Shown: piece by piece, positions 23,696-31,917 of the stretch
Numbering within the stretch: position 1 is the stretch's first letter
How the letters are laid out: each line of letters opens with the position of its first letter
Source of the DNA: Candidatus Ventrousia excrementavium
GTDB taxonomy: Bacteria > Bacillota > Clostridia > Oscillospirales > Butyricicoccaceae
Assembly (NCBI GenBank): GCA_018714845.1
Contig: DVMR01000046.1
Location: 1 to 58,673 of the forward strand
Length of the DNA stretch: 58,673 nt
Direction of reading: 5' to 3'
Notes under the pieces: model-generated
Told to the model about the DNA's origin: nothing
The model's database searches: none
The model's input: only the letters and a program-made list of their open reading frames with translations
Translations under genes and position numbers: made by a program

Positions 23696-25609
23696 ATGAA
23701 ACAACGAATCGCGTCTCTGTTCTTGACGCTGGTCTTATGCCTGGGACTGACCGCCCCTGCATCGGCCGACTCGACCGTTACGGTGAAAGTGGATTTAGAG
23801 GTGGACTACTCTGCGGCCTATGAGGCGCTGGATGAACTCAATGCGCTCCGCCGGGAAGCAGGCATTAGGGAACTAGTGATGGATGCGGCCATGATGGAAA
23901 TGGCAGTGCAGCGTGCGGCCGAGTGTACCATTTCCCTCAGCCACACCCGCCCAAACGGGCAGAATTTTGATACCGCCCGGCCGTCTGGTGCGGCTTATGA
24001 AAAGAAAGATATGGCAGAAAATATTCACTATTCTTCAGGCAACTCAGATGCAGCATCCGCCACGGAAAGCTTGTACAACTCGCCCGGCCACAGAACCAAT
24101 ATGATGAACAGCACATATGTGTCGGTTGGCATTGCCTGTGTCCGCGATTTGGCGGGACATAGCTATTGGGTACAGACCTTTACTTCAGCTGCCGGTACGC
24201 CGGAACCAACCCCGTCTTCGGGACAGAAACGATTCTTCTTTTCGGTGGAAACGGCGGAACAATACATTGACCTGCAGCTGAGCGAGACTGACCTGTACCT
24301 GGCAAGCGGTGAAAAAGATGTTGTCTATGTCTGCAACGGCGAAACCCCTGTTGTGCCCGATATTATCCGCACCAGCGACGAGAGTGTGGCGTCTTTGAAC
24401 ATGGAAAATGGGGGCGTATGCGTTTCTGCGACCGGTGCGGGTACCGCAACCCTGACATTGGGCTTTGCCGGATACAGCGCCGAAGTGGCTGTGACTGTGG
24501 AACAGGGCGTCGCGCTGGAATATCTGTCATGGATAGTGCCCGAAGGTGGTTTTAATGTTCAAGTGGGCGAGAATCTCTACACCACCGTGCTTTTCATACC
24601 CCAGGGTGCTCCCGAATATCCGCTTATCTGGGAAATTGACGACCCTTCCGTTGCGACTATTTCCGGCCGTGGGAACAGCTGTACCATTACCGGCGTGTCC
24701 CCAGGCACAGCCGTCTTGATTGCAAAGACTGCTGAGCCTGTGAACGGTGGAATATTCAGCGCCATGGCCATTATAACGGTGTCTGACGAGGCTCCCGGAA
24801 CTGAGCCGACGGGTATTAATTTATCCGCTTATTATGTGGAACTGATGCCTACGGAACAGGTAAAGCTGCTACCCTACGTACTGCCCCGTACCGCATCGCA
24901 GAGCGTTACCTGGCGCAGTCAGGATCCTTCCATTGCTACAGTAGATCAAAACGGTCGGGTAACGGCTGTTGCAGATGGTTATACGGAGATCTATGCTGAA
25001 AGCCAGACCGGAGACGTCAGCGCCCATTGCCAGGTAAACGTCACCAGCAGTTTTCTTGGTAAGCCCCTTTACTATTCCGATGTCAAAGAGGATGATTTCT
25101 ATTATGACGCCGTTGCCTGGGCCACATGCCAGCTATTAGAGGGAAAGGGCGTGGATATATCCGGCCCTCTGGGCGTGGACAAGGGCTGTACGCGGATGGA
25201 AATCGTCGAATACCTTTGGAAACTTTCAGGCTCCCCGCAGCCTGCCGATATTAGCAGCAATCCCTTTGCCGATATTTCTGATTCCGTATCCAACCGCGAT
25301 GCCCGCTGGGCGGTCCAATGGGCGGTGGAAACGGGCGTCACCAGCGGTACCAGCGCTACCACCTTCAGCCCCGATGATACAGTAACGCGGGCGCAGGCAG
25401 TAACCTTCTTATACCGGCTGGCCGGGGAACCCAGCGTGGCCGGCAGCACCGGCTTTTCGGATGTGCCTGCCGGGAACTGGTTTGCAGACGCCGCTGTCTG
25501 GGCCGTGAAAGAGGGCATAACCAACGGCACCAGCGATACAACGTTCACTCCGGATCAGGAATGTACCCGCGGGGAAATCCTCACCTTCCTCTACCGGCAG
25601 TTTTCTTAA
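23696..25609 (+). CDS. Secreted CAP-domain protein with Ig-like and SLH domains
   Basis: 637 residues. A signal peptide (about 1-24, cut after PASA) is followed by a CAP/SCP domain (about 45-160) with ALDELNALRREAG, the AENIHYSS strand and SPGHRTNMMNSTY. Two BIG2-like beta domains follow (about 170-440, the second with ISLSAYY...VTWRSQDPSIATVDQNGRVT-like spacing). Three SLH repeats end the protein (about 445-637; repeats 2 and 3 have TSGTSATTFSPDDTVTRAQA and TNGTSDTTFTPDQECTRGE). SLH repeats hold proteins on secondary cell-wall polymer. CAP domains in Firmicutes are extracellular with no settled activity. It is followed by a second SLH gene 36 bases on. Confidence 0.85.
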   Translation: MKQRIASLFLTLVLCLGLTAPASADSTVTVKVDLEVDYSAAYEALDELNALRREAGIRELVMDAAMMEMAVQRAAECTISLSHTRPNGQNFDTARPSGAAYEKKDMAENIHYSSGNSDAASATESLYNSPGHRTNMMNSTYVSVGIACVRDLAGHSYWVQTFTSAAGTPEPTPSSGQKRFFFSVETAEQYIDLQLSETDLYLASGEKDVVYVCNGETPVVPDIIRTSDESVASLNMENGGVCVSATGAGTATLTLGFAGYSAEVAVTVEQGVALEYLSWIVPEGGFNVQVGENLYTTVLFIPQGAPEYPLIWEIDDPSVATISGRGNSCTITGVSPGTAVLIAKTAEPVNGGIFSAMAIITVSDEAPGTEPTGINLSAYYVELMPTEQVKLLPYVLPRTASQSVTWRSQDPSIATVDQNGRVTAVADGYTEIYAESQTGDVSAHCQVNVTSSFLGKPLYYSDVKEDDFYYDAVAWATCQLLEGKGVDISGPLGVDKGCTRMEIVEYLWKLSGSPQPADISSNPFADISDSVSNRDARWAVQWAVETGVTSGTSATTFSPDDTVTRAQAVTFLYRLAGEPSVAGSTGFSDVPAGNWFADAAVWAVKEGITNGTSDTTFTPDQECTRGEILTFLYRQFS

Positions 25610-25645
25610 ATAGGTAAATAAACGAATCAATTGCAGGGGGTTTTT

Positions 25646-26959
25646 ATGATGAAAAAGCGAATACTATCTTTCCTTTTGGCACTGGCTTTATGTGCGTGCT
25701 TCACTTTACCGGCTATGGCAGACGATCCATACGGGCCGCAGCAGATTGGATTTTATCTGGCGGAAAACTTCTACTCGTTTGACGAACCGTCCTCCGGGGA
25801 CGGATGGAGCTATGACGGGAACTACACCATGACATTAAGCGGTATCCAGAGCACTTACGGTGAAACAGAATACGGCGTAAAGTTGGATCAAATCCAGTTG
25901 AATAACCCGGAAAAGGATTTCACTTTTGTGGTACAGGGCGGGACACAGAATAAAGCCGGGAATATCGGTATTATTTACGGCGGTGGGTTTTCCATCAAGG
26001 ATTCCCAGAGGAAAGTTGTTACTTTTACCGGTTCGGGCACACTTGCCTGCAAAAGCGTCCTGCTGGATAAAGTCATTTTTCGGGATGTGACACTCAACGT
26101 AGAAGAAGGCTTTTCCTGCTGGGGACTGACGATGGAAAGCGGTAGCATCAAGGCAAGCAGCTTTTCCATGGGGCATACAGGGACAACGCTGGACGGCATG
26201 TACAGCCTGATGGATGGGAGCATCGAGTTGGAAAACGAGGAAAGCTATTCCGGCGTGATACGCATTGATGGACTGGAAGAGGATAAAATCCGGGAAATCA
26301 TCGGTCTGTTCTGCGACAAGTCCGGACAGCCGCTGCAGCCAGATATACATGAAAATGAAACTTACGGTGGTTATTACGCCTTTGCAAAGGGCGATGAAAC
26401 AGATGAACATGCGACCTACGCTATCTTTGAAGGGACGGGAAATGTAGCGCCGGGCGGAACCGCTTTTACCGATGTGGCCGCAGACGCCTACTATGCTGCC
26501 CCTGTGGAATGGGCGATCGCACAGGGTATCACCAGTGGTACCAGCGACACGACATTCTCGCCGGACGACACCTGCACCAAAGCGCAGATCATTACGTTTT
26601 TATGGCGGGCAGCCGGTTCGCCAGAGCCGCAGAACGCATCTGCGTTTTCTGACGTAGCGCCAGACGCCTATTATGCAAAGGCGACCGCATGGGCCGCCGA
26701 AAACGGCATGGCGGAAGGCAGCACTTTTAATTCGGAAGCGCCCTGCACCCGTCTGATGGCGGTAGAATTTATGTGGAAGCATGCTGGCAGCCCCAGTGCG
26801 GCACAGGCCAATTTCAGCGACGTTTCCTCTGATGCTGTCAACTGGGCGTTGGATCAGGGTGTGACCAGCGGTACATCTGACACCACGTTCTCGCCAGACG
26901 ATACGTGTACACGTGGGCAGATTGTTACTTTTCTGTACCGGGCGTTTGCTCAAATCTAA
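25646..26959 (+). CDS. Secreted SLH-domain surface protein
   Basis: ATG at 25646 (or the adjacent one at 25649) follows GGGGG; 437 residues. A signal peptide (about 1-24, ending LPAMA) leads into a Ser/Gly-rich beta-strand region (about 30-260) with repeated short strands of the parallel beta-helix kind. It contains no catalytic motif I know. Three SLH repeats follow (about 265-437: TSGTSDTTFSPDDTCTKAQ, EGSTFNSEAPCTRLMA and TSGTSDTTFSPDDTCTRGQ). The near identity of its first and third SLH repeats with those of the upstream gene suggests duplication of a cassette. It is probably co-transcribed with the CAP protein. Confidence 0.8.
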   Translation: MMKKRILSFLLALALCACFTLPAMADDPYGPQQIGFYLAENFYSFDEPSSGDGWSYDGNYTMTLSGIQSTYGETEYGVKLDQIQLNNPEKDFTFVVQGGTQNKAGNIGIIYGGGFSIKDSQRKVVTFTGSGTLACKSVLLDKVIFRDVTLNVEEGFSCWGLTMESGSIKASSFSMGHTGTTLDGMYSLMDGSIELENEESYSGVIRIDGLEEDKIREIIGLFCDKSGQPLQPDIHENETYGGYYAFAKGDETDEHATYAIFEGTGNVAPGGTAFTDVAADAYYAAPVEWAIAQGITSGTSDTTFSPDDTCTKAQIITFLWRAAGSPEPQNASAFSDVAPDAYYAKATAWAAENGMAEGSTFNSEAPCTRLMAVEFMWKHAGSPSAAQANFSDVSSDAVNWALDQGVTSGTSDTTFSPDDTCTRGQIVTFLYRAFAQI

Positions 26960-27032
26960 AATTAAAGAGCGAATTTAACGGGTGGCAATATAAACTATTA
27001 CTTTGCCGCTTTTAAGCCTCGAAAGCCGAATA

Positions 27033-27125
27033 AAACAGGGGGTTAAATTGCCCTAAATTTCCACACATAGCAAAAGAGATACAGGCTATAAAAAGCCTGT
27101 ATCTCTTCTATTTTACCCCCTGTTT
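27033..27125. repeat. 93-bp imperfect palindromic element
   Basis: AAACAGGGGGTTAAAT (27033-27048) and, inverted, AAACAGGGGGTAAAAT (27125-27110 on the minus strand) agree at 15 of 16 positions and bracket a 13-14 bp terminator-like hairpin. The layout is that of a miniature inverted-repeat element, but I see no clear target duplication. Confidence 0.4.
27074..27107 (+). terminator. Terminator after the SLH gene pair
   Basis: AAGAGATACAGGCT (27074-27087) and AGCCTGTATCTCTT (27094-27107) pair perfectly around a 6-base loop, then CTATTTTA. It ends the CAP/SLH operon and may also work on the other strand. Confidence 0.75.
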
Positions 27126-27137
27126 GTCGACAAACAG
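27120..27137. repeat. Perfect 18-bp palindrome
   Basis: CTGTTTGTCGACAAACAG is a perfect palindrome overlapping the right arm of the 93-bp element and inside the truncated XRE gene. It could be a repressor operator or a recombination core. Confidence 0.45.
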
Positions 27138-27328
27138 TAATAGTTTTCAATATTTTATTATCTTTTTCTTTACACAATTCATAAAGCCTTTCAATCACTG
27201 CGTCTCCAAAGCCCATATAATCCCCCTAACCATATTCGGTTAGGAAAATCATAGCATATTTGATTAGCAAACTTGTGAATATATGGTTGACTTTTTGAGC
27301 TATTGTTGATAAGCTGTATATGAGAAAA

Positions 27329-27346
27329 GCACCCGTCACCGGATGC
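27329..27346 (-). terminator. Terminator candidate after the XRE fragment
   Basis: GCACCCG (27329-27335) pairs with CGGATGC (27340-27346), including one G-T, and on the minus strand is followed by TTTTC. Confidence 0.5.
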
Positions 27347-27348
27347 CT

Positions 27349-27513
27349 TTAGGTGAACCGTTGTTTTGAGCGCGGATATGGCTCAAAGACGTCTGTACAT
27401 CCCATTAAATAATCGACGCTGGTTCCATAATAATCTGCCAGTTTGGATATCAGCTCCAAGGGAATTCCACGCTCATTCGTTTCATAGCGCGAGTACGTAT
27501 TTTGAGATAGCAT
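27349..27513 (-). pseudogene. C-terminal fragment of an XRE-family repressor
   Basis: The frame reads SQNTYSRYETNERGIPLE and LISKLADYYGTSVDYLMG, which is the recognition helix onward of a typical HTH_3 (Cro/CI) regulator, ending in PYPRSKQRF. The first two helices are absent. The upstream sequence belongs instead to the end of the membrane-protein gene that stops at 27527. It is a 5'-truncated remnant, and no ribosome binding site is present. Confidence 0.6.
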
Positions 27514-27526
27514 ACCTGATACAGCG

Positions 27527-28159
27527 TCAATATATCCAGTCGTAGGTGGCAAAAAAATCAAAAACCGACCCAAATTTATCAAAGAATATGTCTTTTCCAT
27601 AGCTTTCATCAAGTAAGTTTTCCACGGCTTCATAACATTCCTGATAAATCAACTCAATATCTTTTAATGAATCGACCTTTTGCGGCTCATAGTGCGAGTT
27701 AAAGACGTCGCAGCTTACTTTGGTTAGGTCTTCAATCAGCATCTTGGCAGTCTTGCCGCTGTTTTCGCCTTCTTCGCTGAGGCGCAGATCCAGCGGAAAC
27801 TTGGTGATGTAATTGGCAATATCGCTATAGAGCCGATGCAGCGCAGATCTATACAAATCATGCTCTTCCGGGTAGAAGGCACTGTAGTAATAGTCTAAAT
27901 GTTCCATCGACTGGCTGATTCTGCTGTACCGCCGCGCAATTTCGGCAATATCATCTGCAGACAGGTCGGCTTTGGGGATCAGCAAGCCTGCGGCGTTTAT
28001 ATCCTCAACCATGCGATCGAGTGTACGGTCGATCTCATTGCGCAGGATTATCGTCACCTTGACGCCATGCCATACGGCCAATATGAGTACAGCCGCCGCA
28101 CACAATGATAAAATAATAGCCGGTACTTTTGGCACACGTATGTATTTTGATTTATCCAT
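27527..28159 (-). CDS. Membrane-anchored hypothetical protein (210 aa)
   Basis: GAGGTGG precedes the ATG. One N-terminal transmembrane segment (about residues 13-32, VPAIILSLCAAAVLILAVWHG) is followed by a long, mostly helical, acidic extracytoplasmic part without cysteines. It has no domain that I recognise. It lies in the same orientation and size class as the gene at 28328, separated by a strong terminator. Both look like one-pass anchored proteins of an integrated element, perhaps a surface or immunity pair, but no function can be assigned. Confidence 0.6.
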   Translation of the reverse strand: MDKSKYIRVPKVPAIILSLCAAAVLILAVWHGVKVTIILRNEIDRTLDRMVEDINAAGLLIPKADLSADDIAEIARRYSRISQSMEHLDYYYSAFYPEEHDLYRSALHRLYSDIANYITKFPLDLRLSEEGENSGKTAKMLIEDLTKVSCDVFNSHYEPQKVDSLKDIELIYQECYEAVENLLDESYGKDIFFDKFGSVFDFFATYDWIY

Positions 28160-28214
28160 ACTTCCACCTCTTCGCGTTTACGTTTTTATAGATCAAAAGG
28201 CAAAATTGTTATAG

Positions 28215-28248
28215 CGGTTTACCCGTTCATATATAAATGGGTAAGCCG
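28215..28248. repeat. Inverted repeat upstream of the 210-aa protein gene
   Basis: CGGTTTACCC (28215-28224) and GGGTAAGCCG (28239-28248) match with one mismatch around an AT-rich centre containing TATATA. It is a possible operator in the 100-base gap between two minus-strand units. Confidence 0.35.
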
Positions 28249-28266
28249 TTACTTGGGTCGAAGAAT

Positions 28267-28301
28267 AAGAAAGAGAGCTGCGGTTTGCAGCTCTCTTTCT
28301 T
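28267..28301 (-). terminator. Strong terminator after the 199-aa protein gene
   Basis: A perfect 15-bp stem (AAGAAAGAGAGCTGC and complement) has a 5-base loop and, on the minus strand, a TTTCTTATTCTT tail. Confidence 0.75.
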
Positions 28302-28327
28302 AATATTACCGCAACAGGCCCCTTATT

Positions 28328-28927
28328 CTACATAACCTTGGGTGGCAATACGCGCTCATCATCAAGAAATGAAAACAGCTCAACAAAAAAAGATTGGTCT
28401 TCCACTTCATAGATCCGGCCGTTTGATGTAATCAAATAGGGCCTTTGATCATAAAAAAAGCCTGCTGTTTCAACATAATCAAAAATATCGGGATCTGCGC
28501 TGTTTTCCACATAATTGATTGTCAAATCAGCATATTGTGAGCTGGCATAAGTGTGCTCGTCCTCAGCGATACGGAGCAGATACCTGGGGGCTAGTTGCAA
28601 TGATTCATCAATCTCGCATGTCCCCCGCCATAGCGGCAGATCTGCTTGTCCGAATCCGGACTCCCAGCTTCCCAGCCCTGCGCCTATCTTAAAGTCTATC
28701 CCTTTGTCCCTGGTGATTTCGCTGATTTTTGTACTGCCGCCATAATAAAAATATTCAAAATAGGACAGGTCTTTCATATCGCGAATTAAAGCATCCTGTT
28801 TTTGTTCATTGATGCGCGCTGACACAAACATAAATACAAAAATTCCTGCCAACACCACAAGGCAAAGACCTGCTACAAAGATTCGGTTAGAAAACAGAGC
28901 CTTAACGTGTTCCCGCAATTCCGTCAA
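28328..28927 (-). CDS. Membrane-anchored hypothetical protein (199 aa)
   Basis: I use the TTG at 28927, 8 bases after AAAGGGG; a TTG at 28945 in the same frame lies before that ribosome binding site. One transmembrane segment (about 18-37) is followed by an extracytoplasmic domain with an aromatic-rich N-terminal part (DLSYFEYFYYGGS) and a beta-rich remainder. No known domain is visible. It is the first of two consecutive minus-strand genes for single-pass proteins and is closed by its own terminator. Its AT-rich codon use matches the integrase region rather than the core genes. Confidence 0.55.
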   Translation of the reverse strand: MTELREHVKALFSNRIFVAGLCLVVLAGIFVFMFVSARINEQKQDALIRDMKDLSYFEYFYYGGSTKISEITRDKGIDFKIGAGLGSWESGFGQADLPLWRGTCEIDESLQLAPRYLLRIAEDEHTYASSQYADLTINYVENSADPDIFDYVETAGFFYDQRPYLITSNGRIYEVEDQSFFVELFSFLDDERVLPPKVM

Positions 28928-29076
28928 TCCTATCGCCCCTTTCAAGGTGTAGTACTATGAGTATACCATAAAGTCAGCTTTATTTCCACTATGACGACCT
29001 TCCCCTTGCCTATTTCTTGCACAAAATTCCCTTTGTCAACATCCCCACCGTGAGACTCTTTTTTCGGCACAAAAAC

Positions 29077-29109
29077 AAAGCCCTGTAACATATAGCGTTA
29101 CAGGGCTTT
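29077..29109 (-). terminator. Second tandem terminator, minus strand
   Basis: AAAGCCCTGTAAC pairs with GTTACAGGGCTTT (13 bp, 7-base loop). On the minus strand TTTGTTTTTG follows. With the hairpin at 29196 it seals off the sigma/HTH module. Confidence 0.65.
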
Positions 29110-29195
29110 GCCTATCAGCGTGTACTTAAAACCCAATCAATGTTAAGCTCGCTATAAGCCAACATTGAGATTCAAAATCTCCAAAATAACCAACT

Positions 29196-29236
29196 CTAAA
29201 ATAAGGGGCTTTCGCATAGAAAGCCCCTTATTTTAG
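29196..29236 (-). terminator. Strong terminator of the sigma/HTH module
   Basis: CTAAAATAAGGGGCTTTC (29196-29213) pairs perfectly over 18 bp with 29219-29236 around a 5-base loop. It lies 44 bases beyond the stop of the small HTH gene. Confidence 0.75.
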
Positions 29237-29279
29237 ACAAGCTAAGTCTCTGTAAACACTACAGTTTCCTCCCCTTCTT

Positions 29280-29462
29280 TCAGATACAGAATAAACGAAT
29301 ACAATCGAGAAGCGTCAGGCACAGTTCCTGATAGAGGTCTTCGTCCAAGTTTCCGTTGAGCAAGGATTCCTTTGTAAGCAGAGGCTTGTACATTTCTAAA
29401 ATGGCCTGAATCGACTGAAGGTTTCCAGCTTGGGCGGATTCAATCAGGAATCGAAAATTCAT
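29280..29462 (-). CDS. Small helix-turn-helix protein of integrative elements
   Basis: 60 residues: IESAQAGNLQSIQAILEMYKPLLTKESL...NLDEDLYQELCLTLLDCIR. This is the compact helix-turn-helix (HTH_16-like) protein that Tn916/Tn1549-family elements carry beside a small sigma-like factor. It likely tunes element gene expression. The start overlaps the stop of the sigma-like frame by 4 bases (ATGA), so the two were one translational unit. Its length matches the family and it appears intact, although its partner is truncated. Confidence 0.6.
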   Translation of the reverse strand: MNFRFLIESAQAGNLQSIQAILEMYKPLLTKESLLNGNLDEDLYQELCLTLLDCIRLFCI

Positions 29463-29755
29463 TGGATGTCACCGCCTATTTCTTTCCTGATTTTTTGAAT
29501 GGCCCGATAATAGGCTGACGCTATGGCACTATAGCTGGCTCCCCAGTATTGTGCCAATTCAGTAAAGTCCCTTTCGTCTAAGATATGTGCAAGCAGAACA
29601 TATCGGTCTCGTTTGTTTAGACGCTTTATGGCTTTATACAATGCTGCATTTTCAAACCCGTCAAGCATGTCGGACTCAACAGATTTTTCAGGAAGAAAGC
29701 TGAACACCTCTGCATCTGCAAACTCAGTCAAAAGCTCGTACTTAGTAACCTTTGA
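29459..29755 (-). pseudogene. 5'-truncated sigma-70-like factor of an integrative element
   Basis: From about 29755 the minus-strand frame reads ...LLTEFADAEVFSFLPEKS and then ALYKAIKRLNKRDRYVLLAH...FTELAQYWGASYSAIASAYY, a region-4-type sigma domain found in integrative elements. No start codon with a ribosome binding site exists at the expected place. The frame stays open to an ATG at 29836, but those residues are antisense to a second gene fragment. The gene has therefore lost its 5' end at a junction near 29760, and expression in its present form is doubtful. Confidence 0.5.
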
Positions 29756-29804
29756 TCTTGCCCGTAGGAAAAAGCATCTGTCTCCACACCGGTATCCAAA
29801 TCTG

Positions 29805-29963
29805 GATATGATTTTGCAGCAGCTTGAGCCGCACATCGGACCAATCAGCGCACGGACTTTTTACCGCAAGCGCAAAGAAGCTGTTTCTGCATTGAGTTCA
29901 GCTCTATGGGGGTATACAGCCCGGGATAGTCTGCGCATATGCCGTGATTTTCTGGACTGGTAA
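29805..29963 (+). pseudogene. C-terminal fragment, phage activator-like
   Basis: The plus-strand frame ends LDMILQQLEPHIGPISARTF-Y-RKRKEA...ALSSALWGYTARDSLRICRDF at 29963. The PISARTFYRKRK helix and ALWGY tail resemble the C-terminus of small phage-type transcription regulators. The sequence before 29805 belongs to the antisense sigma frame. It marks the other side of the recombination junction. The family call is tentative. Confidence 0.35.
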
Positions 29964-30025
29964 AACAGGTTCAATCTCCTATAATGCTACACATAGACAT
30001 TGAAAAAAGATCAGCTTACCATGTG

Positions 30026-30217
30026 ATGTTTAAGAGCTATCCCGATGTTGTAACTGTCAAAGACTTATCTAAAATGTTATGTATTGGCCGTAATAGCTCT
30101 TATAATCTCATCCATCAAAACCGTATTCGGTTTGTTCGTATTGGAAGAGATATTTTTGTTCCTAAAATCTGTATTATTGATTTTTTACTCAATGACTTTA
30201 AAGATGTAGAATATTAG
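30026..30217 (+). CDS. Excisionase-like HTH protein
   Basis: FKSYPDVVTVKDLSKMLCIG and NLIHQNRIRFVRIGRDIFVP are the helix-turn-helix and wing of small excisionase/HTH_17 proteins, which bind att DNA and direct the neighbouring integrase to excise. I prefer the ATG at 30026 (63 residues), because relatives begin with MFKxYPDV. An in-frame ATG at 29984 adds 14 unrelated residues, and neither has a clear Shine-Dalgarno. The integrase begins 65 bases downstream in the same orientation, the standard xis-int order. Confidence 0.65.
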   Translation: MFKSYPDVVTVKDLSKMLCIGRNSSYNLIHQNRIRFVRIGRDIFVPKICIIDFLLNDFKDVEY

Positions 30218-30281
30218 AGAAAAAACTGATATAATGCAGATAGTTAATGGTGGGCTGTTTGTCTATGAGGAGGTATTGTCA

Positions 30282-31487
30282 ATGACAGGCAGTTTACAGG
30301 TAAAAAACAACAAATATTATGTTGTACTTAATTGTAAAGATGGTAATAAAAAGCGTAAGCCTAAATGGATTTCCACTGGTCTTACTGCCGAAAAAAGCAA
30401 CGAGCGGCGTGCAAAACAAAAACTGAAAGAATTGCTGAAAGAATACGAAAAATTAGAAGCTGAACAAGAGCATAACCGACAATCAGGCATATCGTTCATC
30501 GACCAAATACATACTTGGCTGGAACAAGCAAAAATGAGGGTTGATGAAGTCACATTCCAAGGATATGAATTAACGGCCACACAGCATATCTTTCCATACT
30601 TCGAGCCGTTAAAACTATCCCTGGCGGACGTCACCCCTCAAGTGCTGCAGGAGTATATCAATTTCAAGTATAAGTCTGGACGTATCGATGGTAAAGGCGG
30701 TTTATCCGCGCAAAGCATTCAAATTCATATGGTGATTATCCGCAGAACCCTTGCTGATGCTCTTCAAAAAAATTTAATCCAGTATAATCCTGCCGATCGT
30801 GTAACACTTCCCAAAAAAGAGCGATTTGAGTCGGATTTCTATTCTGTAGCCCAGGTCCACAATTTGTTTATGGCTTTACAAGATGATCCTTTACTGCCGA
30901 TCATAAAAGTCACCACGATTTATGGGCTTCGGCGCAGCAAGGTGCTTGGATTGCAGTGGCGCAGCATTGACTTCGACAAAGGTACAGTAACGATCAGGCA
31001 TACTGTAACGCGTTGCACAAAAACCGTGGCTAAGAATAAGACCAAGAATAATTCAAGTCGCCGGACTTATCCAATGCTGCCCGAGATTAGAGCTATACTT
31101 CTTGCGGCAAAGGAGAGTGAGGCTCAGAACAAACGCCTGTTTGGAGAAGAGTATATTGAAAACGATTATGTTTTTAAAAAGGATAACGGTGAGCCATATG
31201 GCGTCGATGCTATTACAAAACGGTTTAAAAAGCTTCTGGAGCAGCACCACCTTCCAGTCATCCGTTTTCATGATCTGCGGCACAGCTGCGCCAGTGTTTT
31301 ATATGAGATGGGCTATGATCTGAAGGATATCAAAGAATGGCTGGGACATTCTGATATCAAGATGACCGGTAATTTATATGCTCATTTAGGTTTCCGGCAA
31401 AAGCAGGATATAACAATGTCTTTTGAAGCAAATTTCAGCAGCGCGTTAGAAAAAACGTTAGAAAAAGCGTTAGAAAAAAACCGGTGA
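30282..31487 (+). CDS. int: Tyrosine site-specific integrase
   Basis: ATG at 30282 follows GAGGAGG; 401 residues, close to Tn916 Int. An N-terminal arm-binding segment (about 5-60) precedes the core-binding SAM-like domain (about 80-185) and the catalytic domain (about 200-395). Catalytic residues are visible: the Arg in TIYGLRRSKVLGLQW, the HDLRHS box (His, Arg), the His in WLGHSD and the Tyr in NLYAHL. It converges on tRNA-Ala, whose 3' end is 104 bases from the stop codon, the classical position of an integrase at the attL/attR boundary. The coding sequence is intact and clearly more AT-rich than the chromosome to its right. Confidence 0.92.
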   Translation: MTGSLQVKNNKYYVVLNCKDGNKKRKPKWISTGLTAEKSNERRAKQKLKELLKEYEKLEAEQEHNRQSGISFIDQIHTWLEQAKMRVDEVTFQGYELTATQHIFPYFEPLKLSLADVTPQVLQEYINFKYKSGRIDGKGGLSAQSIQIHMVIIRRTLADALQKNLIQYNPADRVTLPKKERFESDFYSVAQVHNLFMALQDDPLLPIIKVTTIYGLRRSKVLGLQWRSIDFDKGTVTIRHTVTRCTKTVAKNKTKNNSSRRTYPMLPEIRAILLAAKESEAQNKRLFGEEYIENDYVFKKDNGEPYGVDAITKRFKKLLEQHHLPVIRFHDLRHSCASVLYEMGYDLKDIKEWLGHSDIKMTGNLYAHLGFRQKQDITMSFEANFSSALEKTLEKALEKNR

Positions 31488-31530
31488 AGTCCATGTCTAA
31501 CATCAAAAGCACAGACATTTTGCAGACAGC

Positions 31531-31565
31531 AAAAAGCCTGTAGCTATTGAAACTACAGGCTTTTT
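31531..31565 (+). terminator. Terminator of the integrase gene
   Basis: AAAAAGCCTGTAG pairs with CTACAGGCTTTTT (13 bp, 9-base loop), symmetric with A- and T-runs. It separates the integrase from the convergent tRNA. Confidence 0.75.
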
Positions 31566-31590
31566 GCCGACACATCCAACGTATCCCTTT

Positions 31591-31666
<76 letters not shown>

Positions 31667-31749
31667 AGATTTTTCCAATTGTGGAAATCTTTGGGATACG
31701 TCTTATAAACTATTAAGTTGTCGAACAATGGTGATTTTGCCTGCTCAGT

Positions 31750-31801
31750 GGGGGCATATTTTTAATGTTTCGGGCTCCCGGCTGAGCTTTTTTATGCCCC
31801 C
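31750..31801 (-). promoter_or_regulatory. Stem-loop in the tRNA-Ala leader
   Basis: GGGGGCATA (31750-31758) pairs with TATGCCCCC (31793-31801). The loop contains a second small hairpin. It lies between the tRNA promoter and the mature 5' end. Confidence 0.4.
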
Positions 31802-31819
31802 AACTGTGACTGCCTAAAT

Positions 31820-31848
31820 ATAATACCACGGGTGCCGGTGCTTGTCAA
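31820..31848 (-). promoter_or_regulatory. Promoter of tRNA-Ala
   Basis: On the minus strand TTGACA (31848-31843), 17 bases and TATTAT (31825-31820) form a near-consensus promoter. The transcript would start about 145 bases before the mature tRNA. Confidence 0.6.
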
Positions 31849-31877
31849 TACTTTCTTCCGGATTTTTGCTAAAAAAT

Positions 31878-31904
31878 CAGACCCGCCTTTCTCGGGCGGG
31901 TCTG
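31878..31904 (-). terminator. Terminator of clpB
   Basis: CAGACCCGCC (31878-31887) pairs with GGCGGGTCTG (31895-31904). On the minus strand GATTTTTTAG follows, 14 bases after the clpB stop. Confidence 0.85.
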
Positions 31905-31917
31905 TAAACCGATATCG

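Larger units (their letters stand above)
27043..27216 (-). pseudogene. N-terminal stub of an XRE-type repressor
   Basis: ATG at 27216, behind AGGGGGA, reads MGFGDAVIERLYELCKEKDN, the usual opening of clostridial Cro/CI-type (XRE) regulators, but continues only to 57 residues and runs through the palindromic element. The helix-turn-helix that should follow is missing, so the gene appears cut by the insertion of that element. A coding role for the remnant is unlikely. Confidence 0.4.
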
